Source: Streptomyces sp. MMBL 11-1 (lineage in GTDB: Bacteria; Actinomycetota; Actinomycetes; Streptomycetales; Streptomycetaceae). Taken from it: DNA of 64,000 bases. The notes below the pieces were generated by a model, which ran no database searches, was not told the DNA's origin, and was given only the letters and a program-made list of their open reading frames with translations. Location of the stretch: contig NZ_CP117709.1 in assembly GCF_028622875.1 (NCBI RefSeq), positions 124,001 through 188,000 on the forward strand, written 5' to 3'. The translations under genes were made by a program, and so were the position numbers. How positions within the stretch are numbered: the stretch's first letter is position 1; every line of letters starts with the position of its first letter. Of the stretch, positions 7,251 to 16,830 are shown one piece after another.

Positions 7251-8525
7251 ATGGACCGTCCCCAGCCCACGGAGCACTCGTTCGGCGAGCCCTCACCGTC
7301 GGCCCACGAGCGGGACGGGCACCGCCACCCTGTCCCGTCGGCCGAGGACCCGCGGGTCGTCGACCCGGATGTGGCCGATGCTCTCCTGCGCACCGCACGG
7401 GCCGTGCTGGCGGAACGGGTCCTTGAGGCCTCGCGGAGCGACGCCCTGTTCTCCGAGGAGCTGGCGCGGCGGGTCGCCGACTTCACGCTCGACGGCGGCA
7501 AGCGGACACGGCCCCGCCTCCTGTGGTGGGCGATGCGCGCGTGCGGTGCGGCGGAGACCACGGCCGCTCTGCGGCTCGGGGTGGCGCTGGAGCTGATCCA
7601 GACCTGCGCGCTGATCCATGACGATGTGATGGACCGCTCGCGGCTTCGCCGGGGGAGGCCCGCCATGCACATCGGTCTGGCCGAGCGCGCGGGGCTTCGG
7701 CCGGAGTCGGGGCGGGGTTTCGCGTTCGGTTCCTCCGCCGCCGTTCTGGCGGGGGATCTCGCGCTGGTCTGGGCCGACGACACGGTGGCGGAGACCGTGC
7801 TGTCCGCCGACCAACGCCGGCGCGTCGGCACTCTCTGGCGGGCCATGCGGACCGAGATGGTCGCCGGACAGTACCTGGACCTGCGCGGTCAGGTCAGCGG
7901 TGGCTCCTCGACGGCGCGGGCCCTGCGGACCGCCCGGCTCAAGAGCGCCTCGTATTCCGTCGAGCGGCCTCTGGCGCTCGGTGCCGCCCTCGCGGGCGCC
8001 GACGAGCGGACCACGGACGCCCTGCGTGCCGCAGGCCGGTCCGCCGGTATCGCCTTTCAGCTGCGCGACGATCTGCTCGGGGTCTTCGGCGACCCGGCGC
8101 TGACGGGGAAGCCGTCCGGCGATGACGTCCGCGAGGGCAAGCCGACCTACCTGCTGGCGGTCGCCCGGACGTGGGCCGAAGCCGCGGGCGACGAACAGGC
8201 GCTGGCCGTCCTCGGTCGTGTCACGGGCGACGCCGACCTCACCGAGGAGGATCTCGTGGACGTACGCGGCGTCCTCGACGCGACGGGGGCGCGCGCCCAT
8301 GTGGAGCGGGCGGCGGAGCGCCTTCACCACCGCGCCGTACGTCGTCTGGGACAGGCCGTCGACGTGGACGCGCACGGCGGCCGCCAGCTGCTCGGTCTGC
8401 TGCGCACGGTCTCCGGAGACCGGTCCGGCCACTTCGGCGCCGCTCCCGGCGGGACGCGCCACGACGGCGGGTCGGCGGCCGCCACACGGGTCCTGACGTC
8501 GGCCGAAGGAGGCGACACCAGGTGA
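7251..8525 (+). CDS. crtE: Geranylgeranyl diphosphate synthase (carotenoid)
   Basis: A 424-residue polyprenyl synthase, the first enzyme of the carotenoid pathway, condensing isoprenyl diphosphates into C20 geranylgeranyl diphosphate. The first Asp-rich motif is in [18 protein letters not shown] (near residue 124) and the second in [22 protein letters not shown] is the usual substrate-binding motif. Residues 1-40 and the last 40 are low-complexity extensions. The ATG at 7251 follows AAGGGCGTGAG, a plausible ribosome site; an in-frame start at 7074 lacks one. It is the first gene of a four-gene operon; its stop overlaps the GTG of crtI by four bases. Confidence 0.93.
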   Translation: MDRPQPTEHSFGEPSPSAHERDGHRHPVPSAEDPRVVDPDVADALLRTARAVLAERVLEASRSDALFSEELARRVADFTLDGGKRTRPRLLWWAMRACGAAETTAALRLGVALELIQTCALIHDDVMDRSRLRRGRPAMHIGLAERAGLRPESGRGFAFGSSAAVLAGDLALVWADDTVAETVLSADQRRRVGTLWRAMRTEMVAGQYLDLRGQVSGGSSTARALRTARLKSASYSVERPLALGAALAGADERTTDALRAAGRSAGIAFQLRDDLLGVFGDPALTGKPSGDDVREGKPTYLLAVARTWAEAAGDEQALAVLGRVTGDADLTEEDLVDVRGVLDATGARAHVERAAERLHHRAVRRLGQAVDVDAHGGRQLLGLLRTVSGDRSGHFGAAPGGTRHDGGSAAATRVLTSAEGGDTR

Positions 8526-10039
8526 TCACGGTCAAGGGGCCCGTCGACCACGTGGTCGTGGTCGGCGCCGGTCTGGCGGGACTGGCCGCCACGCTCCATC
8601 TGCTCGGCGCGGGCCGCGGCGTCACGGTCGTCGAGCGGGACGGCGGGCCCGGGGGCCGGGCCGGGCTGCTGGAAGCGGGCGGATTTCGCATCGACACCGG
8701 GCCGACCGTGCTGACGATGCCCGATCTGGTGGAGGAGGCCTTCGCCGCCGTCGGCGAGCGGATGGCCGACCGGCTGGAGCTGATGCGGCTGGACCCCGCC
8801 TACCGGGCCCGTTTCGCCGACGGCTCCCAGCTCGACGTGCACACCGACGGCGCCGCGATGGAGGCCGCCGTCGAACAGTTCGCGGGGGCCCGGCAGGCGG
8901 CCGGCTACCGGCGGCTGCGCAGCTGGCTGGAGCGGCTCTACCGGGTGCAGATGCGCCGTTTCATCGACACCAACTTCGACTCACCGCTCCAGCTCGCCCA
9001 CCCCGACCTCGCCCGTCTGGCCGCGCTCGGCGGTTTCGGGCGGCTCGACGCGCGCATCGCACGTTTCGTCCCGGACGAACGGCTGCGCAGGGTCTTCTCC
9101 TTCCAGGCGCTGTACGCGGGTGTGCCTCCGGCGCGGGCGCTGGCCGCGTACGCGGTCATCGCCTACATGGACACGGTGGCCGGGGTGTACTTCCCCCGGG
9201 GCGGCATGCACGCGCTGCCCCGCGCGATGGCGGACGCGGCCGCCGACGCCGGAGCCTGCCTCCGCTACGGACAGAGCGTGACGCGGCTGGAGCGTTCGGG
9301 CGACCGTGTCACCGCCGTCGTCACCGACCAGGGGCGCATTCCCTGCGACGCGGTCGTGCTGACCCCCGATCTGCCGGTCAGCTACCGGCTGCTCGGCCGC
9401 GACCCGCGGCGGCTCCTCCCTCTCCGGCACTCGCCGTCCGCGGTGGTCCTGCACGCGGGCACGGACCGCACCTGGCCGGATCTGGCGCACCACACCATCT
9501 CGTTCGGCGGGGCCTGGAAGAGCACCTTCCACGAACTCACCCGCACCGGGAAGCTGATGTCGGATCCCTCGCTCCTCATCACCCGGCCCACCGCGAGCGA
9601 CCCCTCCCTCGCACCGCCGGGCAAGCACCTCCACTACGTGCTGGCGCCCTGTCCGAACACCCGGGTCGGGCCCGGGGTGCGGGAGTGGCGGGAGCTGGGG
9701 CCCCGCTACCGGGACGAGCTGCTGGCCGAGCTGGAGCGCCGCGAGATGCCCGGTCTCGGCGCGGCGATCGAGGAGGAGGGGCTGGTCACGCCGCTCGACT
9801 GGACCGCGCGGGGCCATGCGGCGGGGACCCCCTTCTCGGTGGCCCACACCTTCCCCCAGACCGGCCCCTTCCGCCCGCGCAACCTGGTGCGGGGCACGGT
9901 CAACGCCGTCCTCGCCGGCTGCGGTACGACGCCCGGCGTCGGGGTGCCGACCGTCCTGATCTCCGGGAAGCTGGCGGCGGAGAGGATCACCGGCCCCCGG
10001 GCCGCCCCGCACTCTGCTCCGGGAGGCATGCGCGTATGA
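8522..10039 (+). CDS. crtI: Phytoene desaturase
   Basis: A 505-residue FAD-dependent CrtI-type desaturase that converts phytoene to lycopene at the membrane. The N-terminal dinucleotide-binding motif [14 protein letters not shown] with the following GGPGGRAG, and the C-terminal segment [21 protein letters not shown], are family signatures. The GTG start overlaps the crtE stop (GTGA), so translation is coupled. The length is normal for the family. It is followed by crtB with an ATGA overlap. Confidence 0.93.
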   Translation: MITVKGPVDHVVVVGAGLAGLAATLHLLGAGRGVTVVERDGGPGGRAGLLEAGGFRIDTGPTVLTMPDLVEEAFAAVGERMADRLELMRLDPAYRARFADGSQLDVHTDGAAMEAAVEQFAGARQAAGYRRLRSWLERLYRVQMRRFIDTNFDSPLQLAHPDLARLAALGGFGRLDARIARFVPDERLRRVFSFQALYAGVPPARALAAYAVIAYMDTVAGVYFPRGGMHALPRAMADAAADAGACLRYGQSVTRLERSGDRVTAVVTDQGRIPCDAVVLTPDLPVSYRLLGRDPRRLLPLRHSPSAVVLHAGTDRTWPDLAHHTISFGGAWKSTFHELTRTGKLMSDPSLLITRPTASDPSLAPPGKHLHYVLAPCPNTRVGPGVREWRELGPRYRDELLAELERREMPGLGAAIEEEGLVTPLDWTARGHAAGTPFSVAHTFPQTGPFRPRNLVRGTVNAVLAGCGTTPGVGVPTVLISGKLAAERITGPRAAPHSAPGGMRV

Positions 10040-11064
10040 CCGTTCGCGAACTCGACGCGGCGGGTATCCACGACCCCGCCCTCCGTGCCGCGTACACCCG
10101 CTGCCGCGGGCTCAACGCCCGTCACGGCAAGACGTACTTCCTCGCGACACGGCTCCTCCCCGTCGACCGGCGGCCGGCCGTCCACGCCCTGTACGGCTTC
10201 GCCCGCTGGGCCGACGACATCGTCGACGATCTGGACACCACGGCCACGCCCGGGGAGCGCGCCCGCGCCCTGTTGGCGCTGGAGGCCGAGCTGGAGGCGG
10301 GGCTGTGGGGGAACCGGGCGGCCGAGCCGGTGATCCGCGCGCTCGCGGACACGGCGGGGAGGTACGGCATCGATCATCGGCACTTCACCGATTTCCTGTC
10401 CTCCATGCGCAGCGATCTGACGGTCGGCGGGTACGCCTCGTACGAGGAGCTCGGCCGCTACATGCACGGGTCGGCGGCGGTGATCGGCCTTCAGATGCTG
10501 CCGGTGCTCGGGACGGTGGGGCCGCGCGAGGAGGCGGCACCGCACGCGGCCGCGCTCGGTGTCGCCTTCCAGCTGACCAACTTCCTGCGGGACGTGGGCG
10601 AGGACCTCGACCGGGGGCGGCTCTATCTGCCGGCCGAGCTGCTGGAGGCTTACGGGGTGGACCGGGAGCGCTTCGAGTGGAGCCGGCGCACGGGGGCGCG
10701 GGACAGCCGGATCACCGACGTCCTGCGGGCCGCCGCGGCCCACAACCGGACCGTGTACCGGGCCGCCCTGCCCGGCGTCGCGATGCTCGCCCCGGTCTCG
10801 CGACCCTGCATCCGTACGGCGTTCGTGCTGTACAGCGGCATTCTCGACGCCATCGAGGCGGACGGGTACGCCGCCCTGCACCGGCGGGCGGTCGTCCCTC
10901 GCCGACGACGGGCCGCCGTGGCGCTGGACGGGCTGGCCCGAGCGGTCGCCGTGCGTACGGTGGGCCGCCGCCGGGAGAGGCAGGTCTCGCCGGCGCGCGG
11001 CCTGGCGGCGTCCCGCCTCCGGGTGTCCGGCGCCGCACGCTGGGCGCGGAAGGAGGCGGTGTGA
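10036..11064 (+). CDS. crtB: Phytoene synthase
   Basis: A 342-residue squalene/phytoene synthase-family enzyme that joins two geranylgeranyl diphosphates to make phytoene. Both Asp-rich metal sites are visible: DDIVDD (about residue 60) and [14 protein letters not shown] (about residue 190). The last 50 residues are Arg/Ala rich and less conserved. The ATG overlaps the crtI stop (ATGA), and its own stop overlaps the next gene's GTG (GTGA), which shows tight coupling of crtE-I-B-V. Confidence 0.93.
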   Translation: MTVRELDAAGIHDPALRAAYTRCRGLNARHGKTYFLATRLLPVDRRPAVHALYGFARWADDIVDDLDTTATPGERARALLALEAELEAGLWGNRAAEPVIRALADTAGRYGIDHRHFTDFLSSMRSDLTVGGYASYEELGRYMHGSAAVIGLQMLPVLGTVGPREEAAPHAAALGVAFQLTNFLRDVGEDLDRGRLYLPAELLEAYGVDRERFEWSRRTGARDSRITDVLRAAAAHNRTVYRAALPGVAMLAPVSRPCIRTAFVLYSGILDAIEADGYAALHRRAVVPRRRRAAVALDGLARAVAVRTVGRRRERQVSPARGLAASRLRVSGAARWARKEAV

Positions 11065-12071
11065 GCCGCGCGGCAGGGTCCCCCCGGCGCGTTCCGCTAC
11101 GGCTGCGCCGCGCGCCCGTGCCGTGGGAGCGGCAGGCGCCGACGTGGCGGGAGGCGAAGCCGGCGCTGATCGCGCGGGCCCTGGGGCGTGCGCGGAGCCG
11201 GCCTTCCGGCAACTGGTACGTCATCGGCGCCTCGCGCGACCTTCCTCCCGGGCGGCCTCTCGGGGTCACCGTCGGTTCCACCGAAGTGGTGGCGTGGCGC
11301 GACGGCCGGGGGAAGCTCCGCACGGGCCCGGGAGCCTGCCCTCATCTGGGGGCGCCGCTGCGCGACAGCCCGGTACGCCGCGGCACGCTGGTCTGCCACT
11401 GGCACGGGCTGGCTCTGGACGGCGGTCCGTGCGCGGGATGGGAGCCCTTTCCGGCCTTCGACGACGGGGTCCTTCTCTGGGTGCGGCTCGACCGGACGGG
11501 GGGCGAACCCCCGTCGGAGAGGCCCTACGTGCCGGTTCGGCCGAGGCTGCGGGACGGTGTGGAGGCGGTCTTCCGCGGTATCGGCCGCTGCGAGCCGGAG
11601 GACGTGGTGGCCAACCGCCTCGACCCGTGGCACGGCGCGTGGTTCCACCCGTACTCCTTCGTGGACCTGACCGTGACGGGAACACCCGGCGACGGCCCGG
11701 GAGACGACGACGCGTTCACGGTCGACGTGTCCTTCAAGGTGGCCGGGCGGCTGGTGGTGCCGGTCCGGGCCCGGTTCACCGCGCCCGGGCCCCGTACGGT
11801 CGTCATGCACATCGTGGAGGGCGAGGGCGCGGGGTCCGTGGTGGAGACGCACGCCACTCCCCTGGCTCCGGACGATCGGGGACGGCCCCGTACCGCTGTG
11901 ACGGAGGCACTGGTCGCGGCGTCGGACCGTCGCGGGTTCAGGGTGGCCCGCGCGGCAGCGCCGCTGCTGCGTCCCCTGATGCGCGCCTCGGCCGGCCGGC
12001 TGTGGCGGGACGACCTGGCGTACGCGGAGCGGCGCTGGCAGCTCCGCGCCGAGGGACGATTCCCGGGTTGA
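11061..12071 (+). CDS. crtV: Rieske-type iron-sulfur protein of the carotenoid operon (CrtV, DUF5914)
   Basis: A 336-residue protein with an N-terminal Rieske [2Fe-2S] domain: ACPHLGAP and [10 protein letters not shown] supply the C-x-H and C-x2-H ligands (about residues 93 and 113). The remaining 200 residues match the DUF5914 type found next to streptomycete crt genes. In S. griseus this position is called crtV; its exact role in isorenieratene formation is not established, and older literature suggested an esterase-like role. The Rieske ligands imply an electron-transfer or oxygenase-like function, which is inference. It is the last gene of the plus-strand operon and ends at the shared terminator. 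Confidence 0.85.
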   Translation: MSRAAGSPRRVPLRLRRAPVPWERQAPTWREAKPALIARALGRARSRPSGNWYVIGASRDLPPGRPLGVTVGSTEVVAWRDGRGKLRTGPGACPHLGAPLRDSPVRRGTLVCHWHGLALDGGPCAGWEPFPAFDDGVLLWVRLDRTGGEPPSERPYVPVRPRLRDGVEAVFRGIGRCEPEDVVANRLDPWHGAWFHPYSFVDLTVTGTPGDGPGDDDAFTVDVSFKVAGRLVVPVRARFTAPGPRTVVMHIVEGEGAGSVVETHATPLAPDDRGRPRTAVTEALVAASDRRGFRVARAAAPLLRPLMRASAGRLWRDDLAYAERRWQLRAEGRFPG

Positions 12072-12106
12072 GAGGCGCGGGCCTTTCGTGAGCCCGCGCA
12101 CGCCTC
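12072..12106. terminator. Shared bidirectional terminator of the two crt operons
   Basis: A hairpin with GCGGGC/GCCCGC inner and GAGGC/GCCTC outer pairings and a four-base bulge on the right arm. It fills the 37 bases between the converging stops of crtV and crtU. Confidence 0.65.
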
Positions 12107-12108
12107 CG

Positions 12109-13668
12109 TCAGTCGGTCCCCAGCGCGGCGAGCCGGCGCAGAGCTGCCGAGCGTCCGGTGCGCGGCACCGTCCAGAGCGTCTGCCCGCGTACGCCCCACC
12201 GTTGCAGGAGGGCGTTCGCGGCGAGGAATCCGCTGGTCGCGGCGCGCTCCATCAGCGCCACGGGCAGCTCGGTGCGGACCAGGTCCCCGGCCACGGTGAC
12301 GGCGGGGTCGGGGCTGCGTACCCCCGGCCGGTCGCGGTAGCCGCCCACGGGGAACATCGGGCAGTCCGACCGCCACGCGTGGCGCTCGTCGATGACGCGG
12401 GCGCTCCGCGTCTCCGGGTAGATCCGGCGCAGTTGGCGCAGCGTCTCGTGCTGTACGGCGGACCGGTCGGCGTCCGGGGCGACGGCGTAGGCGTGGAGTT
12501 CGAGGACCGATCCCCTGGTGCGGGCGGCCCAGCGGGCGGCTTCGCCCTCCCACCGGTCCAGGACGCTCACGTTGTCCAGCGGCCCGTAGCCGCTGGTGCC
12601 CAGGAAGCCCGGCCGGTCGTGTGCCACGGGCCGGTCCAGCCAGAGCCGTGAGACGAGGAACGGCGGCGCGGTGCGCAGCCGTGCGATCCGGGCGCGCCAG
12701 CCGGCGTCGCCCAGGCGGGGCGAGGCGGCGACGAGTCGGCGCAGGCCGCCGCTGTCCAGGGCGAGGACGAGGGCGTCGTAGCGGGTGGTGCGGTCGTCGG
12801 TGGTGAGGTCCAGCCCGCCGTCGGGCAGGGGGTGTGCCTGGCGGACCGGCGTCCGGGTCCGTACGTCGACGCCGTGGGCTTCCAGGTAGCGGTGCAGCGG
12901 GTCCCACAGGGCAGCGGGAAACGGTTCGCCGGGAACGTCGAAGAGCAGGCCCTCGCTGGAGCCGAGGAAGTAGATGTGGAACATCAGCGCCAGTTCGGCC
13001 GCCGACAGTTCCCGCGGATCGGAGAAAAAGCTGCGGGAGAACACCTCGAACGCGAGGTGGTGGGCGGCTTCCGGGAACCGGATGCGGGTGAGGAAGTCAT
13101 GGGCGCTGACGCCGTCGAGCCGGTCGTAGACGTCGGGCACGCGCACGTCCAGCAGGGGCAGGGCGGCCCGCGGGTTCATCCGGGCGAGGTCCCGCACCCC
13201 GAATGTCGGGCTGAGGGCGACGAACCCCAGGGCGCTGAGGGGAGGGGTGCGGGGTACCCGGGCGAAGCTGTCGTGCAGACCTGAGCTGTGCCGCAGGGGG
13301 TAGTCGGGCAGCCGGGTCAGCGAGTGGAGCCCCGGGTCGACACGGCGCAGCAGGCCGCGCAGGTTGTAGTACTGGCGGAAGAAGGCGTGGAAGCCGCGGC
13401 TCATGGTGACGGTCGCTCCGTCGGCGAGCTCGGTGGGCCAGCCCGCCAGCCGTCCGCCCAGGCTCCGTTCGCTCTCGTGGAGGGTGACGCGTACGCCTCG
13501 CTCGGCCAGGAGGGTGGCCGCCGCGATCCCGGCGATGCCGCCGCCGACGACCGCCACGGCAGGGGCCCGGCCGGTGAACCGGGCACGGCCGGCAGGGGCG
13601 GGGATCACGGCCGCCCGCCGGTCACGGCCCCGCCGCGGGCCTGTTCCGCCGTCCCTCGGGAGCCTCAT
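12109..13668 (-). CDS. crtU: Beta-carotene desaturase/methyltransferase (isorenieratene synthase)
   Basis: A 519-residue FAD-dependent amine-oxidase-like enzyme. The N-terminal dinucleotide site VAVVGGGIAGIAAATLLAERG begins near residue 36 and the family end motif VAGDLVRTELPVALMERAA lies near residue 470. CrtU turns the beta-ionone rings of beta-carotene into the aromatic phi rings of isorenieratene, combining desaturation with methyl migration. The ATG at 13668 overlaps the crtT stop (ATGA). A longer frame reaching 14214 is the upstream shadow of crtT and is rejected. The last gene of the crtYTU operon. Confidence 0.92.
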   Translation of the reverse strand: MRLPRDGGTGPRRGRDRRAAVIPAPAGRARFTGRAPAVAVVGGGIAGIAAATLLAERGVRVTLHESERSLGGRLAGWPTELADGATVTMSRGFHAFFRQYYNLRGLLRRVDPGLHSLTRLPDYPLRHSSGLHDSFARVPRTPPLSALGFVALSPTFGVRDLARMNPRAALPLLDVRVPDVYDRLDGVSAHDFLTRIRFPEAAHHLAFEVFSRSFFSDPRELSAAELALMFHIYFLGSSEGLLFDVPGEPFPAALWDPLHRYLEAHGVDVRTRTPVRQAHPLPDGGLDLTTDDRTTRYDALVLALDSGGLRRLVAASPRLGDAGWRARIARLRTAPPFLVSRLWLDRPVAHDRPGFLGTSGYGPLDNVSVLDRWEGEAARWAARTRGSVLELHAYAVAPDADRSAVQHETLRQLRRIYPETRSARVIDERHAWRSDCPMFPVGGYRDRPGVRSPDPAVTVAGDLVRTELPVALMERAATSGFLAANALLQRWGVRGQTLWTVPRTGRSAALRRLAALGTD

Positions 13669-14381
13669 GCCGGCTCCCCCGCGCGGCCGGTGAACGTGTG
13701 GGTGATCCCGGTCTGCCAGCCGGGCAGCGGGAGGGCCCGTACGTCGGTGAATCCGGCCCGCCGCAGGCGGCCGGCGAAGGCGGGGGCCGTGTCGAACTCG
13801 ATGACGCTGCGCCTCAGATGGCGGTACAGCTCGGTGTCCCCGGCGAGGCGGCCGGCGGGCTGGACGATCGCGGCGCAGACCGTGTTCCACACGCAACGGT
13901 GAACGCGGGATCCGCCGAGCGTGTACTCGTGGACGGCGAGACGGCCGCCCGGTGCGAGCAGACCGCGCACCATGTCGAGGGTCATGTCGGGGTCGGTCAG
14001 GTTGCGGAAAAGGTACCCGGCGAACACCGCGTCGTAGGCCCCGTTCTCCAGCCGCCCGGCCAGCTCCTCGACCGGGCGGTGCACGAAGTCGACGCCGCGG
14101 GGCCAGCTCTTGGCCGCCGCGCGGTCCAGCATGCCCGCCGACGCGTCGACCCCGGTGATCCGGGCGTGCGGGGCGGCGGCGAGGAGCGCGGCCGTGGAAG
14201 CACCCGTGCCACATCCCAGGTCGAGCACGCGCAGCCCGCGTCCGCCCTCCGGCAGGCCCAGGCGGCGTGCGGAGCGGCGCAGGTGGGCGTGGTAGCCGGG
14301 GCTGGCCGCGACGAGGCGGTCGTAGGCGGCCGAGCCGTGGTCGAAGGCCGCGGACAGTGCGTCACCGCGCAACACGCTCAT
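13665..14381 (-). CDS. crtT: Class I methyltransferase of the carotenoid operon
   Basis: A 238-residue SAM-dependent methyltransferase with the binding loop DLGCGTGAS near residue 54 and a post-motif segment ending LLAPGGRLAVHEY. CrtT is the name used for this position in S. griseus. Isorenieratene formation does not need an obvious extra methylation, so its role is uncertain; it could act on a side product or modified carotenoid. Its ATG overlaps the crtY stop (ATGA at 14378-14381) and its stop overlaps the crtU start, so all three genes are coupled. Confidence 0.88.
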   Translation of the reverse strand: MSVLRGDALSAAFDHGSAAYDRLVAASPGYHAHLRRSARRLGLPEGGRGLRVLDLGCGTGASTAALLAAAPHARITGVDASAGMLDRAAAKSWPRGVDFVHRPVEELAGRLENGAYDAVFAGYLFRNLTDPDMTLDMVRGLLAPGGRLAVHEYTLGGSRVHRCVWNTVCAAIVQPAGRLAGDTELYRHLRRSVIEFDTAPAFAGRLRRAGFTDVRALPLPGWQTGITHTFTGRAGEPA

Positions 14382-15616
14382 GAAGTGCTCTCTTCGTGGT
14401 CGGTCGGTGTGGGAGGGGGCGGAGCCCCGGGGAGTTCACGCCGTGGTCGGAAGGGGAGTTCGACGACGGTCCGCAGCATGGGGACCACCGGGGTCCGCGA
14501 GCCGATGAGCAGGTCCTCGTGCAGCCGCGTACGGCCGTCCATGAAGTTCAGCAGCCGGTCGCCGGGCACACCGCGGAAGAGACGGCCGAAGAAGTCCGCG
14601 CCGTCCACCCGGCCGCTGTCCAGAGCCCGCAGCATCACCGCGTCCATCGCACGCGCCCGCCACCCGTGCGGCGGAGGCACGCGCAGCGGTCGTCCGCCGC
14701 GCAGCTGCGCGGCGATGGACCGGCTCTGTCGCTGTACGGCGGCGAAGGTGTAGCCGGTCGAGGCACGGGTCGCGCCTCCGGCGGTGCCGATGCGATACAC
14801 CGAACGCCCCCGCTTGTGCGGAAAGCGACCGTCCGTCATGGGGATGACCCCGTGCTCCTGTGCCGTGACGTGGAACGGTCCGAGCCTCAACACCTCGTGG
14901 GTGTAGTGGCGCAGGGCACGCCGGTAGCCGTCGGCGTCCAGCGGGGCGGGCGAGAACTCGGTGTACTCGACCAGCGCGGTGTGCGGGTCCAGCGGCAGGA
15001 CATAGCCGAAGGAGAGCCCGCGAGCGGGCTGCGGCGTGCGGAAGTCCATCAGGTCCGCGGTCGCCGGATCGAACACGGGACGCTCGGTGCGGACGAACCA
15101 GCCGGTGAAGTGCTGGAGCAGTGTGGTGCGTGCGGGCGGCAGGCGGCGGGGCGGCCGGGAGTCGAAGACGAGACGGCCCCGGACGAGGATCCGTTCGCCC
15201 CGGGCGCCCCGGGCGTGGACCTCGCCGCCGCCGGACGGGACCGCGCGCACCTCGCTCACCGTCGCCTCCATCCGGCACAGCGCCGGCGCACGGGACAACC
15301 GCTGCTCGACCAGTGCTTCGAAGGCGTCCGAGCGCAACATCTTGTAGCGCAGCGCCGAGAGCCGGGTCACCGTGCGGGCCCCGTCGGCCGCCCGGACCCG
15401 CAGCCGGTGCCAGGAGGCGGTCAGGCTCGGATCGTAGGGCCCGCCCGGCGGCTCCCAGAAGCACCAGGTCCGCGGGGGCGGCCTCAGAGGACCCGGCGGG
15501 GCGTCGACGAGGGCCACCGACAGCGGTACGGGGCTGTCCGGCGCGCAGAGGTGGTGGGCCAGGCTCAGCCCGGCCGCGCCGGCCCCCACGATGACGACGT
15601 CGAAGTCGACGGGCAC
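14378..15616 (-). CDS. crtY: Lycopene beta-cyclase
   Basis: A 412-residue CrtY-type cyclase that makes beta-carotene from lycopene. The N-terminal FAD/NAD site VVIVGAGAAGLSLAHHL and the conserved RTWCFWE segment near residue 51, plus GTAGGATRASTGY in the middle, are typical. The GTG at 15616 is chosen because AGAGGAAA lies a few bases upstream. It begins the minus-strand operon crtYTU. The upstream 370 bases hold its promoter. Confidence 0.92.
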   Translation of the reverse strand: MPVDFDVVIVGAGAAGLSLAHHLCAPDSPVPLSVALVDAPPGPLRPPPRTWCFWEPPGGPYDPSLTASWHRLRVRAADGARTVTRLSALRYKMLRSDAFEALVEQRLSRAPALCRMEATVSEVRAVPSGGGEVHARGARGERILVRGRLVFDSRPPRRLPPARTTLLQHFTGWFVRTERPVFDPATADLMDFRTPQPARGLSFGYVLPLDPHTALVEYTEFSPAPLDADGYRRALRHYTHEVLRLGPFHVTAQEHGVIPMTDGRFPHKRGRSVYRIGTAGGATRASTGYTFAAVQRQSRSIAAQLRGGRPLRVPPPHGWRARAMDAVMLRALDSGRVDGADFFGRLFRGVPGDRLLNFMDGRTRLHEDLLIGSRTPVVPMLRTVVELPFRPRRELPGAPPPPTPTDHEESTS

Positions 15617-15986
15617 GGCTTTCCTCTCGGTCGGACAGGTACGAGCCCCCGCGGTGTGGCGGAAGCCGATGTCTTCCCACCCCGGCCCCCGCGCGGGACG
15701 CGTGCCAGGCGACCGTATCCCGCTGTGCCCGCTACCACCCGGTCTGACCTGCCGCTCCTACCTGAGTGGCGGTAAGGCGCGGCCGCCGTCCGGGCTGCGC
15801 CCCCGGGCTGCTCCTTCCCGCGCCCCGAGGAGTCACTCTTGACCTGCACATGATAGATACGCCGTGTTCACACGTGGGGCACGGTGCGTGTGGAAGGCTC
15901 CGCCTGACCACCTACCGCACGGCCGCCGCGCGAGCATCCTCCAGGGGCCCGTCGCGACGCCCGCGTTCCGGAGAGGACACCCCCAC
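15617..15986. other. Divergent intergenic region crtY / endonuclease I
   Basis: 370 bases with no convincing gene. It must hold the crtY promoter (minus) and the endonuclease promoter (plus). A short perfect dyad, CGTGT-TC-ACACG, lies at 15863-15874, and a TTGACC lies at 15839-15844 without a good -10 partner. No sigma-B-type GGGTAY was found facing crtY, unlike in front of crtE. Confidence 0.4.
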
Positions 15987-16805
15987 ATGTCCCGTCGTCA
16001 CTCGTTCTACGCGCGTCCACTGCTCGCCGCGGTCGCAGCCGTCACCGTGCTCGCCGGCACCGCCGCCGCGGCCCCGTCGGACGGCTCGCCCGGCCGTTAC
16101 GCCGCCACTTCGGCGGCCCTCGACGAGACCTACTACCAGGACGCGCTCGGCAAGACCGGCGCCGAGCTGAAATCCGCCCTGAACACGATCATCAGCGACC
16201 AGACCAAGCTCTCCTACAGTCAGGTGTGGGACGCCCTCAAGGCCACCGACGAAGATCCCGCCAACCCCTCCAACGTCGTCCTGCTGTACACCGGGCGCTC
16301 CCAGTCCAAGAACGACAACGGCGGCAACTCGGGCGACTGGAACCGGGAGCACGTCTGGGCCAAGTCGCACGGCGACTTCGGCACGGCGACGGGTCCGGGC
16401 ACCGACGTCCACCATCTGCGGCCCACCGACGTCCAGGTCAACTCCACGCGCGGCAACAAGGACTTCGACAACGGAGGAAGCCAACTGAGCAACGCGCCAG
16501 GCAACTTCACCGACGGCGACTCCTTCGAGCCGCGCGACGAGGTCAAGGGCGACGTCGCCCGTATGATCCTCTACATGGCGGTGCGCTACGAGGGCCACGA
16601 CTCCTTCGCCGACCTCGAACCCAACGACCAGGTGAACAACGGGTCCGCACCGAAGATGGGCCGGCTGTCCGTCCTGAAGCAGTGGAGCCAGGAAGACCCG
16701 CCGGACACCTTCGAGAAGCGCCGCAACGACGTCATATTCGACCGGTTCCAGCACAACCGGAACCCGTTCATAGACCACCCGGAGTGGGTCGGCGCCATCT
16801 GGTAG
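15987..16805 (+). CDS. Secreted endonuclease I (EndA/NucM family)
   Basis: A 272-residue protein with a Sec-type signal (basic start MSRRHSFYAR, hydrophobic core, cleavage after the Ala run near residue 30). The beta-beta-alpha metal nuclease signature is present: REHVWAKSH and DVHHLRP, which supply the catalytic His and metal ligands of the endonuclease I family. It probably degrades extracellular DNA for phosphate and nucleotide scavenging or during mycelial lysis. The ATG at 15987 follows GAGAGGA at nine bases; earlier in-frame starts would bury the signal peptide. It is a monocistronic gene, convergent with glutaminase. Confidence 0.92.
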   Translation: MSRRHSFYARPLLAAVAAVTVLAGTAAAAPSDGSPGRYAATSAALDETYYQDALGKTGAELKSALNTIISDQTKLSYSQVWDALKATDEDPANPSNVVLLYTGRSQSKNDNGGNSGDWNREHVWAKSHGDFGTATGPGTDVHHLRPTDVQVNSTRGNKDFDNGGSQLSNAPGNFTDGDSFEPRDEVKGDVARMILYMAVRYEGHDSFADLEPNDQVNNGSAPKMGRLSVLKQWSQEDPPDTFEKRRNDVIFDRFQHNRNPFIDHPEWVGAIW

Positions 16806-16830
16806 TCCCGGCCCACCCGGCGGTACCGGC

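Noticed and set aside
12109..14214. A 701-residue crtU
   Set aside because: The first 182 codons are an out-of-frame shadow of crtT; the ATGA overlap at 13665-13668 fixes the real start.
15863..15874. CGTGT-TC-ACACG dyad as a crtY or endonuclease operator
   Set aside because: Only five-base arms, expected often in this composition, and not near a clear promoter.
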